64,000 nt of DNA from Sva-07 sp963743825 (GTDB lineage: Bacteria; Actinomycetota; Acidimicrobiia; Acidimicrobiales; Ilumatobacteraceae): positions 62,001 to 126,000 of the forward strand of contig CAVURC010000011.1 of NCBI GenBank assembly GCA_963743825.1, written 5' to 3'. The stretch's first letter is position 1. Each line of letters starts with the position of its first letter. This document shows positions 16,354 through 25,524 of the stretch, one piece after another. A program made the position numbers and the translations under genes. The notes under the pieces are model-generated. The model had not been told where the DNA came from. It searched no databases and worked only from the letters and a program-made list of their open reading frames with translations.

Positions 16354-17550
16354 TCAGTCGGCGAGCAGGCCGTAGAAGATGAACTCGGTACGACGGTTCA
16401 GCGCGAGTGCCGCCTCCGACGCATCATCGGAGAGCAGGTCCTGTTCGCCAACGGCGCGAGCGGCCAGCCGGGAGGGGTCGATGCCTTTGCCGACCAGATA
16501 CCGCACGACCGACACAGCGCGAGCCTCCGAGATCGCATAGTTCGCCGCCTCGTCGCCGACCTGGTCGGCGTGGCCGACGACGGTGACCGTCACGTTCGGC
16601 AGTGCCGCCATCACGGTTGCCACCCGGTCGAGCTGTGCGCCGTGCTCGAGGGTGACATCGGCGCTGCCCGCGTTGAAACGGGGAGAATTCATCTCGATCA
16701 CGCGTGTACCGATACTCGACGGCACGGCGGGGTCGATCTGGATATTCGCGTTCACGATGGCGTTCGGATCGGTGCTGTTGGCCAGCGCCAGCGTGGTGAG
16801 CAGCTCCAGCTTCTCCTGGCTGGACACCCAACCCGTCACATTGATGGTGGGACCGTCGAACACCGCGACGATCGGTTCGGGTGATCCATCCGGCAGCGTC
16901 GGATAGCTCGGGCCAACCGGCACCGCGGCGAGCGCAGCCGTCGTGGCCGGCGCGGCAGTCGTCGTCGGCGCAGCCGTCGTGGCCGGCGCAGTAGTCGCTG
17001 GCGCAGTGGTCGCAGGAGCGGTGGTCGCAGGAGCAGTGGTGATCGTGGACAACGTGGCCTCGGGCACGACGGCGACCGATCCAGCGTCGTCGCTGCCGCC
17101 CATGACGACGGCGAGGACACCGACGATCCCCACAATGGCGACCACGGCAGCGAGCACGGTGAGCAGCGGCCTGCGCGAGCGCGCCGGGGTGCTCGGCGCG
17201 GGGGCGAAATCGGTCGGCGCGGGGCCGGAATCGGTCGGCGCCGGGGCGGCAACGACCGGAGCCGCAGCCACTGTCGGAGTCGGAGCCGGGGCGAGCACCA
17301 TCGGAGTCGGAGCCGTGCCGGGGAGTGGAGCAACCGGTGACGTCGACGCGAGATCGGCAGCGGCAGCCGCCAGGGCGAGATCGGTGATGCTGACGCTGGT
17401 TGCGTCACCTGCGGACACATGCGCCGCTGCATCCGGCGAGATCGCCGACGAGGAGGGCGGTGGCGGCGGCAACGGCGTCATGCGGAACTGCGCCGCGAGC
17501 TCCGAATCGATTGGGGGCGAATCGGGTGTCGCGGTCGTCGGATCGGTCAT
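16354..17550 (-). CDS. OmpA-family peptidoglycan-binding protein with long N-terminal linker
   Basis: A 398-residue protein. An Ala/Pro-rich cytoplasmic part (1-125) leads to one transmembrane helix (LLTVLAAVVAIVGIVGVLAV), an APATT-repeat stalk (about 165-205), a BON-like segment (VTGWVSSQEKLELL), then an OmpA C-terminal domain with TVVGHADQVGDEAANYAISEARAVSV and LNRRTEFIF. OmpA domains bind diaminopimelate of peptidoglycan through Asp and Arg residues; both are present (HADQ, NRRTEF). It converges on the toroid gene. A wall-anchoring role is inferred. Confidence 0.85.
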   Translation of the reverse strand: MTDPTTATPDSPPIDSELAAQFRMTPLPPPPPSSSAISPDAAAHVSAGDATSVSITDLALAAAAADLASTSPVAPLPGTAPTPMVLAPAPTPTVAAAPVVAAPAPTDSGPAPTDFAPAPSTPARSRRPLLTVLAAVVAIVGIVGVLAVVMGGSDDAGSVAVVPEATLSTITTAPATTAPATTAPATTAPATTAAPTTTAAPATTAALAAVPVGPSYPTLPDGSPEPIVAVFDGPTINVTGWVSSQEKLELLTTLALANSTDPNAIVNANIQIDPAVPSSIGTRVIEMNSPRFNAGSADVTLEHGAQLDRVATVMAALPNVTVTVVGHADQVGDEAANYAISEARAVSVVRYLVGKGIDPSRLAARAVGEQDLLSDDASEAALALNRRTEFIFYGLLAD

Positions 17551-17649
17551 GAGCGGAACCTGCCTGTCTGGACGTTGGGCTCCGCCGAAACAGCGACGGA
17601 CCCCGGTGACATCCGATGAATCGGCACGGCTCGACCAACACTTGAGAAC

Positions 17650-18654
17650 TCATCGCGTCGTGCCGGCGGTCGACGCGATCACCCGCTCCACCCCGGCCGG
17701 CGCCATCGTTGTCCCGTTCCGACCATCGCCATCGGCAGGTCGGACACACTCGGCAGAACGGCCCGCAGGAACGACACTGCGGTGACGCTCCGGGAGCCTG
17801 CTCATGACCCGCCACGCCACGTAGGCGGTCAGTGCCGTGCCCACGAGACCGACGATCGTCGCAACGGCGAAGCCGCCCCAGGTCGACGCAACCTGGAATC
17901 GGGGTGGGGCCTGCACCCAGCCCGGTCCCGTCCAGGACAGGTCCATCGTCTCGGTGCCCCGCTTCGGGTTGAGCAGTCGCGCCCAGAGGAACCAGCCGAC
18001 GAGCCTCGCCGCCCCGTACACGACGTAGGCACGAAAGACCGCCCGTCGCACATGATCGGGCATCCGGAACCTGTGCTGGAGGGTCGCCCAGAACGGATCG
18101 GCCGGCTCGACGTTGGTGTGGAAGTACTCCGCCGTGAGGACGTTGCGAGCCAGGAGCAACATCAGCACGAGCCAGACCACGTCCCATGCCCAGCCGAGAC
18201 TGGAGTAGTACGCGGCAGCATCGCCGTAGCGGCCCTGTTGCGACGAGTACTGCCACATGCCGATGCTGTAGTGCTGGGTCGTGAACGGGAAGAACATCAT
18301 GGCGCCGACGGAATCGGCCGTATCGGTCAGGACGTGCGACCAGTAGCCGATGAGAATGCCGATGCCCCACGGCTTGCTCCGGGTGATGAGGTACACGGCC
18401 GACGCAGCGAGGATCCCGGCGACGAGCGAGTGCGTGGGGCCGGATCCCGGCCAACCCCTGTGGTACATCCACGGCTCCGGAGCCTTGATCAGTTCCCAGT
18501 GGCCGATGTGCAGGCCATAGACGGGCAACTTCGTGAAGTCCGGCATGAGTGCACCGATGAGGATCGCCAGATAGCTGATCCGCCACGCACGGCCGGTGCG
18601 ATCCATGTGGCGGTGGAGGATGACGGACTCGAGCTCGTGCGCCGCCCAGCTCAT
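17650..18654 (-). CDS. YdjM-like membrane-bound metal-dependent hydrolase family protein
   Basis: A 334-residue polytopic protein with the PF04307/YdjM pattern: GALMPDFTKLP, SGPTHSLVAG and YWSHVLTDTADSVGAMMFFPF place His and Asp residues as in this putative metal-hydrolase family, whose reaction is not known. At least five hydrophobic segments are visible. The last 15 or so residues are read antisense through the imperfect repeat described at 17655. ATG 18654 overlaps the stop of the small upstream gene (ATGA); the frame is open further upstream but that part is the antisense of other features. Confidence 0.8.
   Translation of the reverse strand: MSWAAHELESVILHRHMDRTGRAWRISYLAILIGALMPDFTKLPVYGLHIGHWELIKAPEPWMYHRGWPGSGPTHSLVAGILAASAVYLITRSKPWGIGILIGYWSHVLTDTADSVGAMMFFPFTTQHYSIGMWQYSSQQGRYGDAAAYYSSLGWAWDVVWLVLMLLLARNVLTAEYFHTNVEPADPFWATLQHRFRMPDHVRRAVFRAYVVYGAARLVGWFLWARLLNPKRGTETMDLSWTGPGWVQAPPRFQVASTWGGFAVATIVGLVGTALTAYVAWRVMSRLPERHRSVVPAGRSAECVRPADGDGRNGTTMAPAGVERVIASTAGTTR
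17655..17721. repeat. Imperfect repeat, copy B (ghost of toroid gene end)
   Basis: On the + strand this encodes RTHR...VVPAVDAITRSTPAGAIVVPF, matching the toroid C-terminus 1.4 kb upstream but lacking about 40 intervening residues. It is antisense to the end of the YdjM-like gene. Looks like a remnant of a duplicated gene end. Confidence 0.55.
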
Positions 18655-18821
18655 GGCGGCCGCCTCCGCGAGAGCAACGGCGTCACGAGTGCGACGGAGC
18701 CCACCACGATCAACGGTCCGACGAAGAAGTTCAGGATGATCGTGCGCAGGAACATCCCCGCCACGACCAGGACGGTGAACGCCACCACGTAGGCGACCAT
18801 CTCGGCGGAATGCTCGCTCAC
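18651..18821 (-). CDS. Small two-helix membrane protein (56 residues)
   Basis: A short gene starting GTG at 18821, seven bases after a strong AGGAGG on the minus strand. It encodes 56 residues with two hydrophobic segments (about 9-23 and 31-47) and a basic RRRPP tail. Its stop overlaps the ATG of the YdjM-like gene by four bases, so the two should be co-translated and may form a complex. No family recognised. The strong ribosome site and clean overlap are the main evidence that it is real. Confidence 0.7.
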   Translation of the reverse strand: MSEHSAEMVAYVVAFTVLVVAGMFLRTIILNFFVGPLIVVGSVALVTPLLSRRRPP

Positions 18822-18999
18822 TGGAGTCCTCCTCTCCCCACGGGGTGTGTGACCCTCCGCCCGATTTCATCGTGATCCCCTGGCCGACGGCACGACCAGG
18901 GTCATTCGGCATGACGATTGTCGGCGCGGTGCCGGACGATCCCCGGGGCAGGAGGTCGGACCAGCCGGAGGTGGGTATCGGGCTGTTACGTTCCAGCGC

Positions 19000-19755
19000 A
19001 TGAAGTCGACGTTCGCCCGGACCATCTTCTCGATCTGGAGCTGGTTCGTGCTCGGCGTGGTGATCCTCGTGTGGACGCCAATGGTGGCCATCACCCGCCT
19101 CGTCACGATGCCCTTCGACAAGGGCGCCTATGCCGCCGGGTATCTGTTCCGCAAGCTCACCGTGGTCCACGAACGGTTGACGCCGCTCTGGAAGTTCCGC
19201 ACCTCGGGCACCCTGCCCGACGACATGCGCAACCCCTACGTGGTGGTGTCGAACCACGAGAGTTTCGTCGACATCCTGCTGATCTCACACCTGCCCACCG
19301 AGATGAAGTGGATGTCGAAGATCGAGATCCTGCGCATTCCGCTCGTCGGATGGATGATGCGTCTGGCTCGTGACATCCCGCTCGAGCGTGGTGATGCCAC
19401 CTCGATCGCCAAGGCGCTCGAAGCGTCCCGTGAGCGACTGAACTCGAAGGTGTCGGTCATGATCTTCCCGGAGGGCACCCGCTCGAAGACCGGCGAACTC
19501 CGGCCGTTCAAGACCGGCGCCTTCCGGCTGGCGATCGAAGCGCAGGTTCCCGTGCTGCCGCTCGCCGTCTACGGAACTCGCGACGCCCTGCGCAAGCACG
19601 ACTGGCGCCTCGGATATGCAGAGGCCGAGGTCCGCGTGCTCGACCCGATCAGCACCGAGGGCCTCACGATGGATGACGTCGCGGACCTCAGCGAGCGGGT
19701 GCGCAGCGTGATCGTCGCCGGACGCGATGAGCTCCGGCGCGAGTTCGGCGACTGA
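19000..19755 (+). CDS. plsC: 1-acyl-sn-glycerol-3-phosphate acyltransferase-like protein
   Basis: Acylates lysophosphatidate (or a similar acceptor) at the membrane. The 251-residue protein has an N-terminal membrane helix (about 10-30), the catalytic NHESFVD (NHx4D) motif near residue 86, and the FPEGTRSKTGEL phosphate-binding motif near 157, followed by VPVLPLAVYGT. The ATG sits just after a short spacer; the following MFS gene begins nine bases after its stop, so the two may be co-transcribed. Nothing unusual seen; acceptor specificity is open. Confidence 0.92.
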   Translation: MKSTFARTIFSIWSWFVLGVVILVWTPMVAITRLVTMPFDKGAYAAGYLFRKLTVVHERLTPLWKFRTSGTLPDDMRNPYVVVSNHESFVDILLISHLPTEMKWMSKIEILRIPLVGWMMRLARDIPLERGDATSIAKALEASRERLNSKVSVMIFPEGTRSKTGELRPFKTGAFRLAIEAQVPVLPLAVYGTRDALRKHDWRLGYAEAEVRVLDPISTEGLTMDDVADLSERVRSVIVAGRDELRREFGD

Positions 19756-19763
19756 GCAACACC

Positions 19764-20930
19764 GTGTCCGTCCCGGTCCGGCTCCTCGCAGCGGCCAAGC
19801 CAACGGTGCCTTCTGCGCTCCTGGTCGCCATCGCCACGAGCACGGCAGTGTTCACCGCAACTCCGTTCTTCCTCTCGTCGGTTGCCGAGCAGTACGACGT
19901 CGCGATCGGCACCGCCGGCCTCACGTCGACTGCACAGCTCGGGGGCTTCGTCGTGGCTTCGTGGGTTGGCGGCCGGTTCCTCCATCCCGTTCGCGGCATC
20001 TTCGTGATCGGCACGTTGCTCGGCGTCGTCTCGAACCTCGGGTCGGCCGTTGCGCCCGCGTTCGAACTGCTCGTCGTGCTCCGCTTCGTCAGCGGGCTCT
20101 CGCTCGGTTTCGCGGCATGGATCGCCTGGCAGGCAGCATTCGGCCACCCCGGTCGGTCCGGCGAAGTCGCCGTCGTCGGCCCCTTGGTCGGCGTCGTCGC
20201 CTCCCCGCTCATCGCGATCGTCCTGCAGTCGGCGGGACTGAACTGGCTGTTCGTGGTCCTGGGGTTCATCACTGCGCTGCCCTTGATCTTCACCCGTCAG
20301 GTTCCCCGCCTCGACCACCTCCGTCCGCACCACACCCGCCACGTTGCGACACGTGCGGCGAAGGCGATCCTGTTCGCGCTCACGCTGCTCACGCTCGGTG
20401 GATCGTCGGTGTTCGTCTATGCGGCAGCGATCGGCGAGGAACTCGACGGGCTCTCGCCGTTCACGGTGTCGCTGCTCTTCAGCGCCAACGCGCTGGCATC
20501 GATCCCGTCGGCGCGATGGACCGGCCGTCGAGGGCCGGCCGGCATCTGGTTCCTGATGACGGCGTTGTGCGCCCTGACGATTGCCCTGTCGCGCAGTGGG
20601 CTGCTGTTCGGGGCGGCGATGATCGGGTGGGGGTTCGTGTTCTTCATGGGTGTTCCCGCCGCGTTCACCCTCCTTGCAGCCCGATCGAACTTCCCCGAGG
20701 AACGCGCCGGCGACGCACAAGCGGTCATGGCGCTCGGCCGCGTCTTCGGTCCTCTCCTGGGCGGTGCGCTCTACGCCGCCGGCTCGACGACCACGCTCGG
20801 CATCGCGGCGGCCGCGGTGATGGCGGTCGGGTCCGGCCTGCTGCTCTACGTCGACCGTCAGCGTTTCGTGGTGATGCGCCAGTTCGGGAGCTGGGATCGT
20901 TCGTCAGTCGACACGACGCAGCACGCGTAG
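19764..20930 (+). CDS. MFS transporter
   Basis: A 388-residue major facilitator with about twelve hydrophobic segments. The G-rich loop GGFVVASWVGGRFLHP after helix 2 and the matching AGDAQAVMALGRVFGPLLGG in the second half are typical of the DHA1 drug/sugar-efflux type. Substrate unknown. It begins with GTG nine bases after plsC and converges with the next gene, overlapping its end by 27 bases. Confidence 0.85.
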   Translation: MSVPVRLLAAAKPTVPSALLVAIATSTAVFTATPFFLSSVAEQYDVAIGTAGLTSTAQLGGFVVASWVGGRFLHPVRGIFVIGTLLGVVSNLGSAVAPAFELLVVLRFVSGLSLGFAAWIAWQAAFGHPGRSGEVAVVGPLVGVVASPLIAIVLQSAGLNWLFVVLGFITALPLIFTRQVPRLDHLRPHHTRHVATRAAKAILFALTLLTLGGSSVFVYAAAIGEELDGLSPFTVSLLFSANALASIPSARWTGRRGPAGIWFLMTALCALTIALSRSGLLFGAAMIGWGFVFFMGVPAAFTLLAARSNFPEERAGDAQAVMALGRVFGPLLGGALYAAGSTTTLGIAAAAVMAVGSGLLLYVDRQRFVVMRQFGSWDRSSVDTTQHA

Positions 20931-21536
20931 CGACCCGGTCGCCGACACGAGGGCGAAGCGACCCGATTCGAGTGCCGGTCGGAAGATCTGTTCGTAGGGC
21001 GGACGGCCACCGTCAGCGGGGTCGGGGAAGACGTCATGGATGGCGAGCGTTCCGCCGACGGCGACGTGCGGCGTCCACCCCTCGTAGTCGAGTCGGGCCG
21101 GTTCGTCGCCGTGTCCGCCGTCGATGAAGAGCAACGACAACGGCGTGGTCCAGGTCGCCGCGACAATGGGCGATCTGCCGACGACGGCGACGACCGAGTC
21201 CTCGAGCCCGGCGTCGTGGATCGTGTCACGGAAGAACGGCAGCGTGTCCATCTTGCCGGTGCGCGGATCGACCACGTCGGTGTCGTGGTGCTCCCATCCG
21301 GCCTGGTTCTCCTCCGACCCACGATGGTGATCGACGGCGAACAGCACCACGCCCGCCGATTCGGCGGCATCGCCCAGCCACACCGTCGAGCGGCCGCAGT
21401 ACGAGCCGACCTCGAGCATCGGCGCACCGGGCACTGCCCGGCCCGCATCGACCGCCGCGTCCCAGAGGGCGTCGCCTTCGTCGGCGGGCATGAATCCTTT
21501 CGTGGCGAGCGCCAGGTCGCGACGCTCCGGCGTCAC
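20904..21536 (-). CDS. Class I SAM-dependent methyltransferase (type 24-like)
   Basis: A 210-residue protein with PMLEVGSYCGRSTVWLGDAA near residue 38 (motif I), VVLFAVDHHRGSEEN (motif II), LSLLFIDGGHGDEPARLDYEGW (the metal-binding-like D-x-H motif of type 24 methyltransferases) and GGTLAIHDVFPD. The GTG start at 21536 overlaps the nitroreductase stop (GTGA), so it is the second gene of a two-gene unit. Acceptor unknown. The frame is open far upstream but only as antisense of the nitroreductase. Confidence 0.82.
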   Translation of the reverse strand: MTPERRDLALATKGFMPADEGDALWDAAVDAGRAVPGAPMLEVGSYCGRSTVWLGDAAESAGVVLFAVDHHRGSEENQAGWEHHDTDVVDPRTGKMDTLPFFRDTIHDAGLEDSVVAVVGRSPIVAATWTTPLSLLFIDGGHGDEPARLDYEGWTPHVAVGGTLAIHDVFPDPADGGRPPYEQIFRPALESGRFALVSATGSLRVLRRVD

Positions 21537-22186
21537 CAGGTGTCCCAGTGGATGATCGTGTCGGGATCGGGCCGCAGCGCCCGCTTGAAGTCGGTACCGA
21601 TCGTGTACGCGAGCGGCGTGAGACACGCCTGCTGCATCCCGTCGAAGGGAATCCCGACCACGTCGGCGACTTCCTTCTCCATCATCAACGCGATCGTCGT
21701 CCATGCGGTGCCGAGCCCGCGAGCCCGCGCGGCCAACATGAAGCTCCACATGCCGGGCAGGATGTTGCCCATCGACGACGCCGACATCATCGCCGGCGCA
21801 CCGTCGACGCGGCCGGCGGTGCATCCGATGACCAGCGCAGGTGCGTCGGCCATGTGTTCGGACAGGTAGGTCGCCGAATCGACCACGCGGTCCTGCTGGG
21901 CCTGCTCGTCGGCACCATCCTTCTTGATGGCGCCGGCGTAGAACGGCATCGAGCTGTAGATCGCCCAGCACTGTTTGTAGATCTCGCCGATCGCTCGACG
22001 CTTCTCGGCGTCCTTGACGACCACGAACTGCATCGTCATCAGGTTCGACCCCGACGGAGCCTGCATGGCGGTGGCGACGCACTCGCGGATCACGTCGTCC
22101 TCCACCGGCCGGGAGAAGTCGAGGCGTTTGCGAACAGCGCGGGTCGTGTTGAGGACGTCATCTGCGGAGAGGTCGAGCAAGGTCAT
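21533..22186 (-). CDS. Nitroreductase-family FMN oxidoreductase
   Basis: A 217-residue NAD(P)H:FMN nitroreductase-fold enzyme. TTRAVRKRLDFSRPV near the start and APSGSNLMTMQFVVVKD bind FMN, and MLAARARGLGTAWTTIAL is the conserved GLG region. Natural substrates of this family range from quinones to nitroaromatics and iodotyrosine; this one is unassigned. It is divergent from the thioesterase over 24 bases and co-transcribed with the methyltransferase downstream. Confidence 0.9.
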   Translation of the reverse strand: MTLLDLSADDVLNTTRAVRKRLDFSRPVEDDVIRECVATAMQAPSGSNLMTMQFVVVKDAEKRRAIGEIYKQCWAIYSSMPFYAGAIKKDGADEQAQQDRVVDSATYLSEHMADAPALVIGCTAGRVDGAPAMMSASSMGNILPGMWSFMLAARARGLGTAWTTIALMMEKEVADVVGIPFDGMQQACLTPLAYTIGTDFKRALRPDPDTIIHWDTW

Positions 22187-22210
22187 TCGCCGACTGTACG
22201 ACGTGCCAAC

Positions 22211-23119
22211 ATGACCACTGCCATGGAGAGCACACCGACCGATCCCGCCGCGTCCACACCTGAGAGCCAAGCAGCGCTGGACGACCTCGTCGCGCTCCTC
22301 GACCTCGAGGCGATCGAGGTGAACATCTTTCGCGGGAACTCCCCCGATGAGAACCGCCAGCGCGTGTTCGGCGGCCAAGTGGCGGGTCAGGCGCTCGTTG
22401 CCGCAGCGCGCACCATCGACGAGCGCGGCCGGCTCGTGCACTCGCTGCACGCCTACTTCCTGCGTCCCGGTGATCCGACCGTGCCGATCCTCTACGAGGT
22501 CGACCGGATCCGCGACGGCCGCAGCTTCTCGACCCGGCGCGTCGTTGCGATCCAGCACGGGCGGGCCATCTTCAACCTCCAGGCCAGCTTCCACGACCAG
22601 GAAACGGGTCCGGACCACCAACTCGCGATGCCCGAGGATGTGGGTGACCCCGAGCAACTGGCCGACTTCCGCACCCGCATGGCGCCGTATGCGGAACAGA
22701 TCGGCGACTGGTACGACCGCCCGCGACCGATCGACCTGCGCTACGTCAGCGGTGATCCGATCAGCCGTCAGGGCCAACCGGCGACCCGCCAACAGGTGTG
22801 GCTGCGCGCCGACGGCACGCTGCCCGACGATCCGGTACTGCACGCCTGCGTGGTCACCTATGCCAGCGACATGACACTGCTCGACACCACGATCCTGCCG
22901 TTCGGCCTGGGATGGGACACGCCCGGGTTGCAGATGGCCAGCGTCGACCACGCAATGTGGTTCCACCGCCCGTTCCGGGCCGACGACTGGCTGCTGTACG
23001 ACCAGTCCGCAGTGTCGACCGGCTCGGCGCGTGGGATGGCACAGGGGGCGCTGTTCACCCGCGACGGTCGCCTGGTGGTCAGCGTCGTGCAGGAAGGGCT
23101 TGCCCGCTTCACCGGATGA
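22211..23119 (+). CDS. tesB: Acyl-CoA thioesterase II
   Basis: Hydrolyses acyl-CoA to fatty acid and CoA. A 302-residue double-hotdog protein: NRQRVFGGQVAGQALVAAART, then HSLHAYFLRPGDPTVPILYEV, and in the second half ASDMTLLDT and SVDHAMWFHRPFRADDWLLYDQ, where the Asp, Thr and Gln of the TesB active site lie. Full family length. Divergent from the nitroreductase gene; the two share a 24-base spacer. Confidence 0.93.
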   Translation: MTTAMESTPTDPAASTPESQAALDDLVALLDLEAIEVNIFRGNSPDENRQRVFGGQVAGQALVAAARTIDERGRLVHSLHAYFLRPGDPTVPILYEVDRIRDGRSFSTRRVVAIQHGRAIFNLQASFHDQETGPDHQLAMPEDVGDPEQLADFRTRMAPYAEQIGDWYDRPRPIDLRYVSGDPISRQGQPATRQQVWLRADGTLPDDPVLHACVVTYASDMTLLDTTILPFGLGWDTPGLQMASVDHAMWFHRPFRADDWLLYDQSAVSTGSARGMAQGALFTRDGRLVVSVVQEGLARFTG

Positions 23120-23165
23120 CGCGCACGACGTGCGCCCCGGCGCTCGGCGCGGTAGAGATGGAGTG

Positions 23166-24462
23166 GTGAACGTCCGATCGCCATCCCCCCGATCACTCGT
23201 TGTCGTCGCTGCCCTGTCACTGGGTGGCGTGGCAGCGGGTTGTGGCTCCGACAGCGCACCGGTGACCGACAGTTCGTTCGGGGTCGGACCGTCCGCCGAC
23301 GTCGCCACGACGCTCGGGGCCGACACCACCGCTGTTCCTGCGCCGGCTGACGGCCCGTCGTCCACCGTCTCGCCGACCACCGGAGCTCCAGTGCCGCTGC
23401 CGGTACCGGCCGTCTCGCTCTTCGAGATCGGGGGCTTCGACCAGCCGGTGCAGGTGACGAACCGTCCGGGCGACTCGGTGGTGTACGTGGTCGAGCAACC
23501 GGGTCGTGTCGTGGCCGTCACCGATCTGTCGAGCGATGTCGTGCTCGACATCAGCGACCTCACCAATGCCAAGGGAGAGCAGGGCCTGCTCGGTCTCGCG
23601 TTCCACCCGACCGCCGACCTCGCCTACGTCGACTACACGTCGACATCCGGGAACACGGTCGTCGCGGAGTTCGCCGTCGATCCGACAACCGGCGTGTTCG
23701 ATCCGGCGTCGCGTCGCGAGGTCCTCACCGTCGAGCAGCCGTACTCGAATCACAACGGCGGCCAGCTGGCGTTCGGGCCCGACCAACTGCTCTACATCGG
23801 CCTCGGCGACGGCGGTTCCGGCGGTGACCCCCAACGCAACGCGCTCGATCTCGGTTCGCGGCTCGGCAAGATCCTGCGCATCGACCCCGTCGCCAGCGGC
23901 GATCAGCCGTTCACCGTGCCGGCCGACAACCCGTTCGTCGACACCCCGGGCGCCGACCCGACGATCTGGGCGTACGGATTGCGCAATCCGTGGCGCTTCT
24001 CGTTCGATGCGCCGACCGGCGATCTGTGGATCGCCGATGTCGGCCAGGGCGACTGGGAAGAAGTGAACCGAGCCCGAGCGACGCCCGACCGGCTGGATGC
24101 CGGTCGCGGCGCCAACTTCGGTTGGAGCGCCATCGAGGGTTTCGAACCGTTCAACAACGACCAACCGAGTGACGGCGCACTCGACCCGTTGTTCGTCTAC
24201 GACCACAACGACGGTCGGTGCTCGGTGAGTGGTGGAGCGGTCGCCCGCAGCGAATCCGTCCCCGACCTGGCAGGCTGGTACGTGTTCGGCGACTACTGCA
24301 CCGGCCAGATCTGGGCCCTCGACCCGACCGTGCCCGCCAGCCAACCCCGAGTCATCGAGATCGCCCGCCTCGACGGCCTCGCCGCCGTCAGCACCAGGTC
24401 CCGACGGCGATCTCTACGCCGTGTCGAACGGTGGCACCGTCGCCCGCCTCACCGCCCCCTGA
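23166..24462 (+). CDS. PQQ-type sugar (sorbosone) dehydrogenase-like lipoprotein, frameshifted near the end
   Basis: A lipoprotein (lipobox VAAGC at about residue 26) with a Ser/Thr/Pro linker and a six-bladed beta-propeller of the glucose/sorbosone dehydrogenase family. Diagnostic blocks are GEQGLLGLAFHP, YSNHNGGQLAFGPD, IGLGDGGSGGDPQRNALD, WAYGLRNPWRFSFD and IADVGQGDWEEVN. It probably oxidises a sugar outside the membrane, with PQQ as possible cofactor. At about 24402 the frame jumps; the matching C-terminus (DGDLYAVSNGGTVARL) is one base out of phase and is rejoined if one CG is added at TCCCGACGG. The stop is then at 24462, before a large hairpin. Confidence 0.85.
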
Positions 24463-24470
24463 TCCCCGTT

Positions 24471-24513
24471 CTCGTGAACACGTGCGCGAACTATTCGCGC
24501 ACGTGTTCACGAG
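24471..24513. terminator. Long bidirectional hairpin between convergent genes
   Basis: Two perfectly complementary 20-base arms (24471-24490 and 24494-24513) with a three-base loop. It begins eight bases after the true stop of the sugar dehydrogenase gene and precedes the end of the RIO-like kinase gene on the other strand. No T-run follows. Confidence 0.8.
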
Positions 24514-24543
24514 TTCGGGATGATGAGGCGGGGATGAGACGAG

Positions 24544-25303
24544 TCACAGGAAGCTGAGGAGGTCGGCGAAGGTTTCCTCGGCGTCGACGTCGAGCCCCCG
24601 ATGCTGGAACCACCCGCAGACGTTCAGCACGTCGCGGTGCAGGAAATCGAGGCCCTGCATGTTGGCGGCGATGTCGATCGACTGCGGGAAGTCGATGAAC
24701 CACAGCCGGCCCTCCCACCACAGCAGGTTGTACGCCGACAGGTCACCGTGGGCGATGCCCGCCGCAGTGATCCCTCGGAGACCCTCGATCAGTTGCTGGA
24801 AGGCATCGTCGAGTTCGTCGCGTGACAGACGGGCGCGTCGACAGCTGCGGGGCGGCTGCCTCCCAACTCCCGACGTATTCGAGATCGAACACATCGTCGG
24901 CGTAGCCGACCGGATACGGCACCGACACTCCACGTCGCCACAGGCGCAGCATCACCTCGTGTTCGGTCCCGGTCCATCGGTCCTGCAAGAGGCGCTTGCC
25001 GTAGGTCGACATCCGCTCGATCGCTCGACGATCGCGGGACTTGCGGAACTGTCGGCCCTCTCGATACTGCACGTCGTGACGGAACGTCGACGCTCGCTGC
25101 ACGCCGAGCGCTTCGAGCTGGCCCTTGTGCGTGACCTGACGGGGAAGATAGCGCTTACGGGCGATGAGACAGCTCCGGTGGTCGCCGTCACCGTCGGCGA
25201 TGCGCTCGACGAGATTGACCTGGGCCTCCTTGCCACTCTTGATGACGCCGTGATCGACATCGTGATACGGCTCGTCGACGAGCCACTGCGGGTGATCTGA
25301 CAT
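24544..25303 (-). CDS. RIO1-like serine protein kinase, frameshifted
   Basis: An atypical protein kinase related to archaeal/eukaryotic RIO1. The N-terminal GVIKSGKEAQVNLVE is the flexible ATP loop, and the catalytic HGDLSAYNLLWW and metal-binding IDFPQSID follow. The ORF from 25303 breaks at about 24835 after EAAAPQLS; the second part begins RARLSRDELDDAFQQ one base out of phase. Adding CG in the GCGCG at 24833-24837 repairs it, giving a protein of about 253 residues. The substrate of bacterial RIO-like kinases is not known. A 221-base gap upstream showed nothing recognisable. Confidence 0.85.
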
Positions 25304-25524
25304 GGTGGAACAACCTCGTGTGTGTGGGAACGAACGGATCACCGGTCGGCGCGGTGCTCGGCTCGAACCTGCTCAGCAGGCGAGGGCGCGACCGGAAGGG
25401 ATGAACACAGATGCAGTCATGTGAGCAACCTCCCTTCGATCGACGGACAACTCACCATACGCCAGTGCGACACCGTCGTCCACCGGGTTTCGACGGTCCC
25501 GGCAGCGTGTGGCGGGCGCGGCGC

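Noticed and set aside
16940..17045. GCAGTGGTCGCAGGAGC-type repeats
   Set aside because: They encode the APATT stalk of the OmpA-like protein; ordinary coding repeats.
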